DNA of 64,000 nt from Winogradskya humida (GCF_016862215.1 NZ_BOMN01000010.1:124001-188000); one strand, 5' to 3'. Positions 51,593-62,003 are shown, numbered from the stretch's first letter. Program-made: numbers and translations. The notes: a model not told the origin generated them from the sequence alone.

Positions 51593-52282
51593 TCAGGCGA
51601 CCGGGACCATGGGGAGGCGGGCTGCCGGGGGCAGGGGCGTGGCGTCCGGGGTGACGCGCAGGCCTTCGAGGGTGACGGCGGCGAAGCGGCGGGCGGCCAC
51701 GACGGCGCTGGCCGGGCCGGCTGAGCGGATGCCTCCGGCGGCCATCAGCACGAGGACCAGGTCGTCGAGCACGAACTCCCGCCGCAGCATGCCCACGTCC
51801 TTCGCCCGCCGGGCCAGCGTCGAGAAGGCCAGCAGCGCCCGTTCCCGGCCGGCGGCGAAGTCGATCGCGCGGGGGTAGGCCGCCATGAACGCGGCGGTGA
51901 AACCGCGGTCCTTGGCGTGCAGTTCGCACAGCTGCTCGATCACCGCGCGAAAGCCGTGCCACGGGTCCGGGTCGTCCAGTCCCCGCTCGACGATCGTCAG
52001 GCAGAGCGACATCTGGTCCGCGAAGGCCGCGGTGACCAGTGACTCCTTGGTCGGGAACCGCCGGTAGAGGGTGGCGGGACCGACACCGGCCCGGCGGGCG
52101 ATCTCGCGCAGCGGCACCTCGAGGCCCTCGGTCGCGAACGCCGCGCGGGCGACCTCCAGGATCCGGTCGCGATTGTCGCGGGCGTCGGAGCGCAGGGCGG
52201 GCGCCGGAGCGGAACCCACGGCGGAGCGCACGGCGGGCGCCTGCGTGGAACCCGCGGCGGAGCGAGGCAATGTGTCGGTCAC
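51593..52282 (-). CDS. TetR-family transcriptional regulator
   Basis: A 229-aa repressor with HTH (RDRILEVARAAFATEGLEVPLREIARRAG, VGPATLYRRFPTKESLVTAAF, seen in parts) after a Pro/Ala/Ser-rich N-terminal extension, then a ligand-binding domain with the late helix ADQMSLCLTIVERGLDDP. GTG 52282 is chosen since TAAAGT lies 7 nt upstream; an in-frame TTG at 52300 would add six residues. It is divergent from the oxidoreductase, which it probably controls. Confidence 0.9.
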   Translation of the reverse strand: MTDTLPRSAAGSTQAPAVRSAVGSAPAPALRSDARDNRDRILEVARAAFATEGLEVPLREIARRAGVGPATLYRRFPTKESLVTAAFADQMSLCLTIVERGLDDPDPWHGFRAVIEQLCELHAKDRGFTAAFMAAYPRAIDFAAGRERALLAFSTLARRAKDVGMLRREFVLDDLVLVLMAAGGIRSAGPASAVVAARRFAAVTLEGLRVTPDATPLPPAARLPMVPVA

Positions 52283-52289
52283 GGCTCTC

Positions 52290-52325
52290 ACTTTAGCCAA
52301 GCGGACGGGGGCGTCCCGTTAGCGT
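52290..52325. promoter_or_regulatory. Divergent tetR / oxidoreductase promoter region
   Basis: TAAAGT (minus, 52290-52295) faces tetR and TAGCGT (plus, 52320-52325) faces the oxidoreductase; both lie 7-8 nt before the start codons. The TetR operator is expected here but no perfect dyad is obvious. Confidence 0.45.
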
Positions 52326-52333
52326 CGGCCGGC

Positions 52334-53251
52334 ATGAGAGCACTGCAATTCTCCGAGTACGGCCCCTCAAGCGTCCTGCGCGTCGCCGAGGTCCCCGAGC
52401 CGCATGCAGGGCCGGGGCAGGTCCGCGTCGCCGTCCGCGCGTCAGGGGTGACGCCTGCCGACTGGTATGTCCGGTCCGGGCGGTTCAAGGACTGGATCCC
52501 GCTGCCGTTGCCCCATGTGCCCGGTGCCGACGCCGCCGGGGTGGTCGATGAGGTCGGCCCGGGCGTGACCGGGGTGACCGTGGGTGACGAGGTGCTGGGG
52601 ATGACCGATCTGGCGCGGATGGGTGGGGCGAACGCCGAGTTCGCGGTGCTGGCGTTGTGGGTGCCGAAGCCGCCAAACCTGACCTGGCAGGAGGCCGGCG
52701 GGCTGGCCGCGAACGCGGAGACCGCCGCCCGCACCCTGGACCTGCTCGGCGTCACGGCCGGCACCACGCTGCTGATCGAGGGCGCGGCCGGGGGTGTGGG
52801 CAGCATTGCCGTGCAGCTTGCGGTGGCGCGGGGCGCGAAGGTCATCGGTACGGCCGGCGAGCGCAATCACGCGTTCCTGACCGGGCTCGGGGCGACGCCG
52901 GCCACCTACGGGCCGGGCCTCAAGGAGCGCGTCGCCACACCCGTGGACGCCGTGCTGGACTGTGCGGGGTCCGGTTCGCTGTCGGAGCTCGTCGAGCTGG
53001 CCGGTGATCCACGCAAGGTGGTCAGCATCGCGGATCTGACCGCGGACGCTCACGGCGTACACATGTCGCGGTCTGCCGGACCCGGGGCGGACCCGCAGGC
53101 TGACGACGGCCTGGCCGAAGTTGTTGATCTTGCTGCGCAAGGGCGGCTCAGCGTGCCGATCGCCGCGGTCTTCCCGTTGGAGCAGGCGGCCGCGGCGCAC
53201 GAGCTGAGCGAGACCGGGCACACCCGCGGCAAGATCGTCCTGACGCTGTAA
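52334..53251 (+). CDS. NADP-dependent oxidoreductase (MDR superfamily, quinone oxidoreductase-like)
   Basis: A 305-aa medium-chain reductase without zinc ligands. N-terminal GroES-like domain (RALQFSEYGPSSVLRVAEVP), HVPGADAAGVVDEVGPGV, Rossmann motif GAAGGVGSIAVQLAVARGAKVIGT (in parts) and the tail EQAAAAHELSETGHTRGKIVL. It would reduce quinones or enones with NADPH. Divergent TetR suggests induction by a xenobiotic. ATG behind TAGCGT. Confidence 0.93.
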   Translation: MRALQFSEYGPSSVLRVAEVPEPHAGPGQVRVAVRASGVTPADWYVRSGRFKDWIPLPLPHVPGADAAGVVDEVGPGVTGVTVGDEVLGMTDLARMGGANAEFAVLALWVPKPPNLTWQEAGGLAANAETAARTLDLLGVTAGTTLLIEGAAGGVGSIAVQLAVARGAKVIGTAGERNHAFLTGLGATPATYGPGLKERVATPVDAVLDCAGSGSLSELVELAGDPRKVVSIADLTADAHGVHMSRSAGPGADPQADDGLAEVVDLAAQGRLSVPIAAVFPLEQAAAAHELSETGHTRGKIVLTL

Positions 53252-53256
53252 AAGAC

Positions 53257-53583
53257 TCAGGCAGGGCGGCGCTTCTGGCGGGCGTTGTAGTCGCGCATCC
53301 GTTGCGGATAGCCCATCAGCCGGATGTCGTAGATCGGCATCGCGAGCTGGTGGGCGAAGCGGCGCGCGTTCTCCGGGGAGTCGATGCGGCGGCGGGTCCA
53401 CTCGCCGTCATGGGCGATCAGCAGGATCGTCGTCTCCGTGACCGTGGTCCGTGGTTCGATGAAAGCCTCGACACCACGGCGGGAACGGACGAATTCCGTC
53501 AGGTATTCCAGATCTTCGCGGTTCGCGAGGCGGCCGCTCGTGCGGGACGGCTCCCGGCGCCGTCGGAACCAGGCCACGAACAC
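53257..53583 (-). CDS. Conserved small actinobacterial protein
   Basis: A 108-aa protein starting FVAWFRRRREPSR, followed by an alpha-beta pattern (LEYLTEFVRSRRGVEAFIEP, TTVTETTILLIAHDGEWTRRR, RFAHQLAMPIYDIRLMGYPQRM). No TM helix or enzymatic motif. GGAGGAG lies upstream of the GTG start. It is convergent with the oxidoreductase and divergent from lpd. Function unknown. Confidence 0.78.
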   Translation of the reverse strand: MFVAWFRRRREPSRTSGRLANREDLEYLTEFVRSRRGVEAFIEPRTTVTETTILLIAHDGEWTRRRIDSPENARRFAHQLAMPIYDIRLMGYPQRMRDYNARQKRRPA

Positions 53584-53773
53584 TCCTCCGGGTCGGCTGA
53601 CTACGTGCGGTCAGCTGCCGTAGAAGAGTACGGGAATCCACGTGTCTTGCGGCACCTGACTGCATCGATTGAAACGTGCAGTGACAAGATGGGTTGGACA
53701 GCTGTGACCGTTTCCACCATGTGACCCATGTGGCAACGGAAGATCTCGCGACAGGGCGATCTGGGAGTATGAC

Positions 53774-55159
53774 GTGAGCCAGCCTGGCGGAACTTTCGAC
53801 ATCGTGATCCTCGGCGCCGGCAGCGGTGGTTATGCCGCCGCCCTCCGCGCGGCCGAGTTGAACCTCACCGTGGCGCTGATCGACAAGGCGGAGCTGGGCG
53901 GCACCTGCCTGCACCGCGGTTGTGTCCCCACAAAGGCGCTGCTGCACGCCGCGGAGATCGCCGACCAGACCCGCGAGAGCGAGCAGTTCGGCGTCAAGGC
54001 CGATCTGGTCGGCATCGACATGGCCGGCGTCAACGCGTACAAGGACGGCGTCGTCGCCCGGCTCTACAAGGGCCTGCAGGGCCTGCTCAAGAACGACAAG
54101 ATCACGGTGGTGCCGGGCGCCGGCAAGCTGGTCGCCAAGGACACCGTCGAGGTCGACGGCAAGCGTTACACCGGCCGCAACGTCATCCTCGCGACCGGCT
54201 CCTACTCACGCTCGCTGCCCGGCCTCGAGGTCGACGGCAAGCGGGTGCTGGCCAGTGAGCACGCCCTCAAGCTCGACCGCGTGCCCAGCTCCGCGATCGT
54301 GCTGGGCGGCGGCGTCATCGGCGTCGAGTTCGCCAGCGTGTGGAAGTCGTTCGGCGCCGACGTGACGATCCTGGAGGCGCTGCCCCGGCTCGTGGCCGCC
54401 GAGGACGAGGAGATCTCGAAGGCGGTCGAGCGCGCGTTCCGCAAGCGCAAGATCAACTTCAAGGTCGGCAAGCCGTTCGAGAAGGTCGAGCACACCGAGA
54501 ACGGCGTGCGCGCGACCCTCGCCGGCGGCGAGACCGTCGAGGCCGAGATCCTGCTGGTCGCCGTGGGCCGTGGCCCGACGACCGCCAACCTCGGCTACGA
54601 GGAGCAGGGCGTCACGCTGGACCGCGGCTTCGTGATCACCAACGAGCGGCTGCACACCGGCGTCGGCAACATCTACGCCGTGGGCGACATCGTCCCCGGC
54701 CTGCAGCTCGCCCACCGCGGCTTCGCCCAGGGCATCTTCATCGCCGAGGAGATCGCCGGGCTCCACCCCGCCGTGATCGACGAGGCCGGCATCCCCCGCG
54801 TCACCTACTCCGACCCCGAGGTCGCCTCGGTCGGCATCACCGAGGCCAAGGCCAAGGAGCAGTACGGCGCGGACAAGATCTCGACGTACAACTACAACCT
54901 GGGTGGCAACGGCAAGAGCCAGATCCTCAAGACCCAGGGCTTCGTCAAGCTGGTCCGGGTCAACGACGGACCGGTCGTCGGGGTGCACATGGTCGGCGCC
55001 CGCATCGGCGAGCTCGTCGGCGAGGCCCAGCTCATCTACAACTGGGAAGCCTTCCCGGAAGAGGTCGCGCAGCTCGTGCACGCGCACCCGACGCAGAACG
55101 AGGCCCTCGGCGAGGCCTTCCTCGCGCTCGCGGGCAAGCCCCTGCACTCCCACAGCTGA
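53774..55159 (+). CDS. lpdA: Dihydrolipoyl dehydrogenase (E3)
   Basis: FAD enzyme that reoxidises dihydrolipoamide in 2-oxoacid dehydrogenases and the glycine system. The 461-aa protein has the FAD motif GAGSGGYAAA, the redox disulfide GGTCLHRGCVPTKALLH (C45, C50), the NAD motif GGGVIGVEFASVW, GDIVPGLQLAHRG, and the catalytic HAHPTQNEALGEA. GTG behind GGGAG. The E2 gene follows after 39 nt in the same direction, so they form an operon. Confidence 0.96.
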   Translation: MSQPGGTFDIVILGAGSGGYAAALRAAELNLTVALIDKAELGGTCLHRGCVPTKALLHAAEIADQTRESEQFGVKADLVGIDMAGVNAYKDGVVARLYKGLQGLLKNDKITVVPGAGKLVAKDTVEVDGKRYTGRNVILATGSYSRSLPGLEVDGKRVLASEHALKLDRVPSSAIVLGGGVIGVEFASVWKSFGADVTILEALPRLVAAEDEEISKAVERAFRKRKINFKVGKPFEKVEHTENGVRATLAGGETVEAEILLVAVGRGPTTANLGYEEQGVTLDRGFVITNERLHTGVGNIYAVGDIVPGLQLAHRGFAQGIFIAEEIAGLHPAVIDEAGIPRVTYSDPEVASVGITEAKAKEQYGADKISTYNYNLGGNGKSQILKTQGFVKLVRVNDGPVVGVHMVGARIGELVGEAQLIYNWEAFPEEVAQLVHAHPTQNEALGEAFLALAGKPLHSHS

Positions 55160-55198
55160 TCACGATCCGTTAGCAAAGCGGTTAAGGAGTTCTGAGAC

Positions 55199-57100
55199 AT
55201 GCCGGTATCGGTCACCATGCCGCGGCTGGGTGAGAGCGTCACCGAGGGCACCGTCACTCGCTGGCTCAAGCAGGAGGGCGAGCGCGTCGAGGCGGACGAG
55301 CCGCTGCTCGAGGTCTCCACCGACAAGGTCGACACCGAGATCCCCTCGCCGGCCGCCGGTGTCCTCTCCCGCATCGTCGTGGGCGAGGACGAGACGGCCG
55401 ACGTCGGCAGCGAGCTCGCGGTCATCGCGGGCGACGGCGAGGACGCGGGTTCCGCGGCCCCGGCGCCCGCCGCCGAGGCCCCCGCCGCTGCGGCGGAGCC
55501 CGAGCCGGAGCCGGAGCCCGCCGCACCGACCACGCCGTCGACCGAGAAGCCGGTCGAGGACGAGGCTCCCGCGCCGCAGGCCGCCGCCTCGACGGGCGGC
55601 AGCGGCGAGGGCACCGCCGTCAAGATGCCCGCCCTCGGCGAGAGCGTCACCGAGGGCACCGTCACCCGCTGGCTCAAGGCGGTCGGCGACACCATCGAGG
55701 TCGACGAGCCGCTGCTCGAGGTCTCCACGGACAAGGTCGACACCGAGATCCCGTCGCCGGTCGCCGGCACTGTCCTCGAGATCAAGGTCCAGGAGGACGA
55801 GACCGCCGACGTCGGCGCCGACCTCGCGATCATCGGCAGCGCCGACAGCGCCCCGGCCGCGCCCGCTCAGGAGGCGCCGAAGCCCGCCCCCGCGCAGGAG
55901 GCCCCCAAGGCCGAAGCACCCAAGGCCGAGGCCCCGAAGCAGGCCCCCGCGCCGCAGCAGGCTCCGCAGCCGAAGATCGAGACGCAGCAGGCCCCGTCCT
56001 GGGAGCCCGGCGGGTCGTACGCCGACCCGTCCGCCGAGGCCGAGACGGCCAAGGACCCGTCGGCCGCCGAGCGCAACGCCGAGCCGGCCCCGGCCCAGGC
56101 CGCCGCGCCCGCCGCCGAGACGGTCCGCAGCAACGGCGCCGGCGACGCCGGTTACGTGACCCCGCTGGTCCGCAAGCTCGCCGCCGAGAAGGGCGTCGAC
56201 CTGTCGGCGCTGACCGGCACCGGCGTCGGCGGCCGGATCCGCAAGCAGGACGTCATCGAGGCAGCCGACAAGGCCGCCGCGGCGAAGGCGGCGGCCGCCG
56301 CTCCCGCCCCGGCAGCCACGCCGGCCGCACCGCAGCAGACGAAGCCGGCCGCCAAGCCGGAGCCGAGCCCGCTGCGGGGCCGCACCGAGAAGCTGACCCG
56401 CATCCGCGCGACGATCGCCCGTCGCATGGTCGAGTCGCTGCACGTCTCGGCGCAGCTCACCACGGTCGTCGAGGTCGACGTCACGAAGATCGCCCAGCTG
56501 CGGCAGCGCGCCAAGGCCGACTTCCTGGCCAAGAACGGTGTGAAGCTCTCGTTCATGCCGTTCTTCGCTCTCGCCGCGGTCGAGGCGCTGCGCCAGCACC
56601 CGGTGGTCAACTCGTCCATCGACCAGGAGGCCGGCACGGTCACCTACCACGACGGCGAGCACCTGAGCATCGCGGTGGACACCCCGAAGGGCCTGATCGT
56701 CCCGGTCATCAAGGACGCCGGGGACCTCAACCTCGCGGGGCTGGCCAAGCGGATCGCGGATGTCGCGGAGCGCACCCGCACCAACAAGATCAGCCCGGAC
56801 GAGCTGTCCGGTGGCACGTTCACGCTGACCAACACGGGCAGCCGGGGTGCGCTCTTCGACACCCCGATCATCAACCAGCCGCAGGTCGGCATCCTCGGCA
56901 CCGGCGCGGTCGTCAAGCGCGCCGTGGTCGTCGACGACCCCAACCTGGGCGAGCTGATCGTGCCGCGCTCGATGATCTACCTGGCGCTCAGCTACGACCA
57001 CCGGATCGTGGACGGCGCCGACGCCGCCCGCTTCCTGGTCACGCTGAAGGAGCGTCTCGAGGGTGGCCAGTTCGAGGGTGACCTCGGACTCAGCTCCTGA
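55199..57100 (+). CDS. sucB: Dihydrolipoyl acyltransferase (E2) with two lipoyl domains
   Basis: E2 core of 2-oxoacid dehydrogenase complexes; similar to M. tuberculosis DlaT. The 633-aa protein has two nearly identical lipoyl domains with DKV lysines K43 and K179, Pro/Ala linkers, a peripheral E1/E3-binding domain ([21 protein letters not shown], about 318-353), and the catalytic domain ending with YDHRIVDG (HxxxDG). It may serve pyruvate and 2-oxoglutarate complexes, as is known for actinobacteria. AAGGAG precedes the ATG; a strong terminator follows. Confidence 0.95.
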   Translation: MPVSVTMPRLGESVTEGTVTRWLKQEGERVEADEPLLEVSTDKVDTEIPSPAAGVLSRIVVGEDETADVGSELAVIAGDGEDAGSAAPAPAAEAPAAAAEPEPEPEPAAPTTPSTEKPVEDEAPAPQAAASTGGSGEGTAVKMPALGESVTEGTVTRWLKAVGDTIEVDEPLLEVSTDKVDTEIPSPVAGTVLEIKVQEDETADVGADLAIIGSADSAPAAPAQEAPKPAPAQEAPKAEAPKAEAPKQAPAPQQAPQPKIETQQAPSWEPGGSYADPSAEAETAKDPSAAERNAEPAPAQAAAPAAETVRSNGAGDAGYVTPLVRKLAAEKGVDLSALTGTGVGGRIRKQDVIEAADKAAAAKAAAAAPAPAATPAAPQQTKPAAKPEPSPLRGRTEKLTRIRATIARRMVESLHVSAQLTTVVEVDVTKIAQLRQRAKADFLAKNGVKLSFMPFFALAAVEALRQHPVVNSSIDQEAGTVTYHDGEHLSIAVDTPKGLIVPVIKDAGDLNLAGLAKRIADVAERTRTNKISPDELSGGTFTLTNTGSRGALFDTPIINQPQVGILGTGAVVKRAVVVDDPNLGELIVPRSMIYLALSYDHRIVDGADAARFLVTLKERLEGGQFEGDLGLSS

Positions 57101-57120
57101 CGTAAAAGCACTGCTTGGGG

Positions 57121-57156
57121 AAGAAGGGGCGCGCAAGCGCCCCTTCTTCTGTTTTG
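57121..57156 (+). terminator. Rho-independent terminator after the E2 gene
   Basis: Perfect 12-bp stem AAGAAGGGGCGC / GCGCCCCTTCTT with GCAA tetraloop, then CTGTTTT. Confidence 0.9.
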
Positions 57157-57187
57157 CGGCACACCAAAGACGGGAATGATGGTGACC

Positions 57188-58105
57188 ATGCGGATCCTCA
57201 TGGCCGGCGCGTCCGGGTTCCTCGGCACCCATCTCGCCGAGCGGCTGCGTTCCAGCGGTCACGACATCGTCCGGCTCGTCCGGCGCCCCGCGAGCGGGCC
57301 CGACGAGGTGACCTGGCAGCCCTCGACCGGCCAGGTCGACCCCGCCTGCCTGGTCGCCGCCGACGCGGTGATCAACCTGGGCGGCGCCGGGGTCGGCGAC
57401 AAGCGCTGGACGGCGAGCTACAAGAGCCTGATCCGCAGCAGCCGCGTCGACAGCACGGGCACGCTCGCCCACGCCATCCGCAAGCTCCCCGCCGAGGACC
57501 GGCCGAAGGTTCTGCTGCAGTCGTCGGCCGTCGGCTGGTACGGCGACACCGGCGACCGCGAGGTCACCGAGGAGGCCCCGGCGGGCAGTGGCTTCCTCTC
57601 CGACGTGTGCCGGGTCTGGGAGGCTGCCGCCCGGCCCGCCGAGGACGCGGGCGTCCGGGTGGCCCTCATGCGCACCGGGCTCCCGCTCGACCAGCACGGC
57701 GGCCTGCTGAAGCCGCAGATGCCGCTCTTCAAGCTCGGCGGCGGCGCCAAGCTCGGCAGCGGCAAGCAGTGGGTGCCGTGGATCGCGCTGACCGACTGGC
57801 TCGACGCGGTGGAGTTCCTGCTCGAGCGGGACGACGTCAGTGGCCCGGTCAACCTCGTCGGGCCCGCGCCGGCGACGAACGCCGAGTTCACCCGCACGCT
57901 GGGTAAGGTGCTGCACCGGCCGGCGCTGCTCCAGGTGCCCGGGATCGCGCTGCACGTCGCGCTCGGCGGGTTCGCCGACGAGGCGCTACGCAGCCAGCGG
58001 GTGCTGCCGGGGGTGCTCGAACGGGCCGGGTTCGCGTACTCATATCCCACCCTGGAGGCGGCATTGCGTGCCGCCGTGGGGGAAGAAACGCCTGCCGTCG
58101 CCTGA
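57188..58105 (+). CDS. TIGR01777 family NAD-dependent epimerase
   Basis: SDR-fold protein of 305 aa similar to YfcH. Rossmann motif GASGFLGTHL at the N-terminus, NLGGAGVGDKRWT, SSAVGWYGDTGD (with active-site Tyr), LMRTGLPLDQHGG and the DUF1731-like C-terminus with GFADEALRSQRVLPGVLERAGF. Substrate unknown. It follows the E2 gene as in M. tuberculosis (Rv2215-Rv2216). ATG 57188 gives the canonical MRILMAGASG; upstream in-frame ATG/GTG codons at 57176-57182 are alternatives. Confidence 0.88.
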   Translation: MRILMAGASGFLGTHLAERLRSSGHDIVRLVRRPASGPDEVTWQPSTGQVDPACLVAADAVINLGGAGVGDKRWTASYKSLIRSSRVDSTGTLAHAIRKLPAEDRPKVLLQSSAVGWYGDTGDREVTEEAPAGSGFLSDVCRVWEAAARPAEDAGVRVALMRTGLPLDQHGGLLKPQMPLFKLGGGAKLGSGKQWVPWIALTDWLDAVEFLLERDDVSGPVNLVGPAPATNAEFTRTLGKVLHRPALLQVPGIALHVALGGFADEALRSQRVLPGVLERAGFAYSYPTLEAALRAAVGEETPAVA

Positions 58106-58136
58106 GTTCACGGGAAGGCTTGCTAACGTCCGGCGG

Positions 58137-59996
58137 GTGTCCGTCGTAGAGACAGCCCCGTCCGAGTCCGCCGAGCCGCCGGCCGTGTCCGGTGGTGCCC
58201 GCGCCCGTGCCCGCCTGCGGTCGTGGCGCCCCAACCTGATCATGGGCGTGGCGTCGCTGGTGCTGGCCGCGTACATGACGAATGGACTGTGGCGTGACCC
58301 CGCGACCAGCGCGATCGCGGAGAACAAGGGTGACCAGGCGTTCTTCGAATGGATCCTGGGGTACGGGGTCTACACGCTGAGCCACGGCGCCGACCCGTTC
58401 TACACGTGGATGATGAACGCGCCGCTGGGGGTCAACCTGGCGGCGAACACGTCGATCACCGTCTACACGGTCCTGTTCTCGCCGTTGACGTTCCTCGCCG
58501 GCCCTCAGGTCAGCTTTGTGGCGATCCTCACGCTGAACCTAGCGGGCTCCGCGTTCGCCTGGTGGCTGTTCCTGCGCCGCTACCTGGTCAGGAACCCCGC
58601 GGCGGCGGCGCTGGGCGGCATCTTCTGCGGCTTCGCGCCCGGCTTCGTCTCGCATGCCAACGGCCACCTCAACTGGACGGCGGGCTGGGTCGCGCCGGTG
58701 GTGCTCTGGTGGGTGCTCAAGCTGCGTGAGCCGGGGCGCTGGATCAGGAACGGCGTGGTCCTGGGCATCCTCATCGCGGTCGGCTTCTCCATCGCCGCCG
58801 AGGGTCTCTTCTTCACCGCCCTCGCCAGCGGGATCTTCCTGGCCGTCTGGTCACTGCTCCCGGCCACCCGGCACGAGGCGCGGGCCGCCCTGCCGACCGT
58901 GCTCGCCGGGCTGGTGACCGCCGCGGTGATCGCGCTCGGCCTGCTGATGTATCCGCTCTACATGCACTTCGACGGGCCACGGACCTTCACGGGTACGGGC
59001 TTCAACCAGTTCTACTACTCCGAGGGCCTCGCCGCGTACTTCGAATATCCGACCCGGTCCATCGCGGGCTCGCTCGGGTGGGGCAACGACCTCGCCCCGA
59101 ACGCGACCGAGGAGACGTCGTACTTCGGGGCGCCCCTGATGGTCCTGATCGTGGTGGCCTTCGTGACGCTGTGGCGGCGCGCGGAGGCGGGCCGGCGGTC
59201 CACCCTGGCCGCGCTGATCACGGTCGGCGTGGTCTTCTTCGTCCTCTCGCTCGGGCCCGAGCTGAAGATCTTCAAGCCGCTGACCGGCATCTGGCTGCCG
59301 TACCAGGCCCTGATGCACCTGCCGCTGTTCGACTCCGCCCTGCCCGCCCGGCTCGCGCTGGTGGTCGTCGGCGTGTTCGGCATCGTGCTCGCGCTCACCG
59401 CCGACCGGCTGCTGAGCGAGCCGCTGCCCTCCGTGACCTCGCACACCGTGTGGGCGGCCGGCTATGCCCTCGCGCTGCTCCCCCTCTTCCCGCTGCCCAT
59501 CGTGACCGAGCACCGCGCCCCCGAGCCGGCGTTCATCGCCGACGGCATCTGGCGTGACTACGTGAGCGACAACGGGGTGCTGTCCACGCTGCCGTTCGCG
59601 ACCACGGACATGGCGGACGGGCAGCGCTGGCAGGCGTACACCATGGCAAGGGCCGGTAAGCAGTTCCGCATCCCGGACGGTTACTTCCTCGGTCCGGGCG
59701 GCCCGGACGGCACCGGTCAGATCGGTGCGTCGGCCCGCAACACCGACTGGCTGTTCTTCCGCGCGGCCTTCTACGGCTACATGCAGCCGATCGACGACTT
59801 CGACCGCGAACGCGCCCGCGAGGATTTCAAGTACTGGAACATCGAGGCCGTCTTCCTGGCCGACGACATCACCGGTTCGCACTCGCAGCTGTACCGCTCG
59901 GCGGTGGAGATCACCGCGACTGACCTGCTCGGTCAGCCGGAGCGGGTCGGGGGTGTGCTGCTGTGGCGGATCCGGCCGGGTGTGGATCCCCAATAA
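58137..59996 (+). CDS. GT-C-like multi-pass membrane protein, copy 1
   Basis: A 619-aa integral membrane protein with about eleven TM helices. An acidic first external loop (ENKGDQAFFEWILGYG) and a hydrophilic C-terminal domain (IADGIWRDYVSDNGVLSTLPF onward) resemble GT-C-fold lipid-linked sugar transferases, but no family-specific motif is proven. TAACGT ends 7 nt before GTG 58137. A paralogue follows in tandem. Probably cell-envelope glycan work (inference). Confidence 0.72.
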   Translation: MSVVETAPSESAEPPAVSGGARARARLRSWRPNLIMGVASLVLAAYMTNGLWRDPATSAIAENKGDQAFFEWILGYGVYTLSHGADPFYTWMMNAPLGVNLAANTSITVYTVLFSPLTFLAGPQVSFVAILTLNLAGSAFAWWLFLRRYLVRNPAAAALGGIFCGFAPGFVSHANGHLNWTAGWVAPVVLWWVLKLREPGRWIRNGVVLGILIAVGFSIAAEGLFFTALASGIFLAVWSLLPATRHEARAALPTVLAGLVTAAVIALGLLMYPLYMHFDGPRTFTGTGFNQFYYSEGLAAYFEYPTRSIAGSLGWGNDLAPNATEETSYFGAPLMVLIVVAFVTLWRRAEAGRRSTLAALITVGVVFFVLSLGPELKIFKPLTGIWLPYQALMHLPLFDSALPARLALVVVGVFGIVLALTADRLLSEPLPSVTSHTVWAAGYALALLPLFPLPIVTEHRAPEPAFIADGIWRDYVSDNGVLSTLPFATTDMADGQRWQAYTMARAGKQFRIPDGYFLGPGGPDGTGQIGASARNTDWLFFRAAFYGYMQPIDDFDRERAREDFKYWNIEAVFLADDITGSHSQLYRSAVEITATDLLGQPERVGGVLLWRIRPGVDPQ

Positions 59997-60070
59997 GAAG
60001 AAAAAGTGAACTTGTTCCGCCGTGCCCGAACCGGCAGGTGAATCTTGCCTGGCACTGCTAACTTCTGCCG

Positions 60071-61975
60071 GTGGCCGTAGCACCCACCCTCTCCGAAGTC
60101 TCCGACGACGACACCGCAGACACCGAAAAGGCGGATTCCGAACAGCCTCAGCGCCGTCGCCGGGCATGGCCCCTGCACATCATCGCCGCCCTGGCCTTCC
60201 TGGGCATGGGCTACTGGATCACGTCGGGGATCTGGGCCGATCCCGACCGCCGCTCGGTGCTCTACAACGAGGGTGACCACAGCTTCTTCGAGTGGGTGCT
60301 CGGTTACGGCGTGCAGATCGTGGCGCACGGCGCCGACCCGTTCTGGACCGGCCTGATGAACGCGCCGATCGGGGTCAACCTGGCGGCCAACACGTCCATC
60401 ACGGTCTACGCGGTGGTGTTCGCCCCGCTGACCTATCTGGCCGGCCCCCAGGTCACCTATGTGACGATCCTCATGCTCAACCTGGCCGGTGCGGGCATCG
60501 CCTGGTACGCGTTCCTGCTCCGCTTCGCCGTCAAGCACAAGGCAGCCGCGTTCATCGGCGCCGCGTTCTGCGGCTTCGCCCCCGGCTGGATCTCCCACGC
60601 CAACGGCCACCTCAACTGGACGGCCGCCTGGCTCCCGCCCGTGCTGCTCTGGTGGATGCTGCGGCTGCGCACACCCCGGCGCTGGCTGCTCAACGGGATC
60701 GTGCTCGGCCTGCTGATGGCCGCCGGCTTCTCCATCGCCCCGGAGATGCTCTTCGACCTCGTCCTCGCGGTCGTGATCTTCGTGCTCGTGTGGTCGCTGT
60801 CGCGCGACACCATGCCCCAGGTGCTCCGGGCAGCCCCCAGGGCGCTGCTCTCCCTCGTGATCGGTGCGGTCGTGGCGGGGGCGCTGCTCGCGTACCCGCT
60901 CTACATGCACTTCGCCGGTCCCGGCTCGTTCAAGGGCACCGGCTTCAACCAGAAGCGCTACGTCGAGGACGCCGCCGCCGGGCTGTTCTACCCCTTCCGA
61001 TCGCTGGCCGGCTTCTTCGGCATCCAGCGTGGCGACCTCGCGTCCAACCAGACCGAGGGCGCTTCGTTCTGGGGCTGGCCGCTGCTCGCGCTGATGGTCA
61101 TCGCCACGGTCCTGCTCTGGTGGCGGGCCGGGCGCTCCCGCAAATCGACGATGCGGGCGCTGACCGTCGTCGGGCTGCTCTTCATGGTGCTGTCGTTCGG
61201 ACCGCGGCTGCACTGGTTCGCGAAGGAATACCACGACATCCCCCTGCTCTACGCCGTCGTCCGCGACTGGCCCATCTTCGACTCGGCACTGCCCGCCCGG
61301 TTCGCCCTCGTGACGACCGGGGTCATCGGCATCACCGTCGCGCTGCTCGCCGATCGCGTCTTCTCCAGCCGTTACCGCTCGTACGCGCGGGTCATCTGGG
61401 GGGTCGCGTTCGCGGCGGCGCTCGTGCCGATCATCCCCACTCCCGTGCTGACCAGCGGCCGCGCCACCGAGCCGAAGTTCGTCGCCGACGGCACGTGGAA
61501 GAAGTACGTGCCGAGGAACGGCGTCATGTCGGCTCTGCCGTTCTCGTCACCGTCGGCGGCGGATGCTCAGCGGTGGCAGGCGTACACGATGTCCCGTCGT
61601 GGTGAGCAGTACCGCATCCCCGCCGGGTATTTCCTCGGCCCCGGCGGCCTCGCCGGCACGGGCCGGGCGGGCGCGCCGTCCCGGTGGACCGACCGGATGT
61701 TCCTGAAGGCCGCGCTGACCGGTTTCGTCGACGACATCGACAACTACGACCGCTCGCGGGTACGCGAGGACATGGCCTACTGGGGAGTCGAAGCCGTCTT
61801 CATCCCCGACAAGCTCACGGGCACCGCGGGACCGCTGTTCCGCCAGTCACTGATCCGCACCACCACCGACCTGTTCGGGCCCGGCCAGCGCGTCGAGGAC
61901 GTCCTCGTATGGCGGATCCGCCCGGGCATCGACCCGCAGTCGATCCCGGGCGAGGGTCGCGACGGGCAGGCCTGA
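60071..61975 (+). CDS. GT-C-like multi-pass membrane protein, copy 2
   Basis: A 634-aa tandem paralogue of the preceding protein: the same first-loop pattern ([15 protein letters not shown]), [43 protein letters not shown] and a soluble tail ending [10 protein letters not shown]. Divergence is spread over the whole length, so the duplication is old. TAACTT ends 6 nt before the GTG. Likely the same biochemical class with a different acceptor or sugar. lipB starts 34 nt after it. Confidence 0.72.
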   Translation: MAVAPTLSEVSDDDTADTEKADSEQPQRRRRAWPLHIIAALAFLGMGYWITSGIWADPDRRSVLYNEGDHSFFEWVLGYGVQIVAHGADPFWTGLMNAPIGVNLAANTSITVYAVVFAPLTYLAGPQVTYVTILMLNLAGAGIAWYAFLLRFAVKHKAAAFIGAAFCGFAPGWISHANGHLNWTAAWLPPVLLWWMLRLRTPRRWLLNGIVLGLLMAAGFSIAPEMLFDLVLAVVIFVLVWSLSRDTMPQVLRAAPRALLSLVIGAVVAGALLAYPLYMHFAGPGSFKGTGFNQKRYVEDAAAGLFYPFRSLAGFFGIQRGDLASNQTEGASFWGWPLLALMVIATVLLWWRAGRSRKSTMRALTVVGLLFMVLSFGPRLHWFAKEYHDIPLLYAVVRDWPIFDSALPARFALVTTGVIGITVALLADRVFSSRYRSYARVIWGVAFAAALVPIIPTPVLTSGRATEPKFVADGTWKKYVPRNGVMSALPFSSPSAADAQRWQAYTMSRRGEQYRIPAGYFLGPGGLAGTGRAGAPSRWTDRMFLKAALTGFVDDIDNYDRSRVREDMAYWGVEAVFIPDKLTGTAGPLFRQSLIRTTTDLFGPGQRVEDVLVWRIRPGIDPQSIPGEGRDGQA

Positions 61976-61997
61976 TCGGGGGCGCTTCGCGCGGGGA

Positions 61998-62003
61998 TAC
62001 GCT
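61998..62003 (+). promoter_or_regulatory. TANNNT box before lipB
   Basis: TACGCT ends 6 nt before GTG 62010; no Shine-Dalgarno. Confidence 0.45.
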
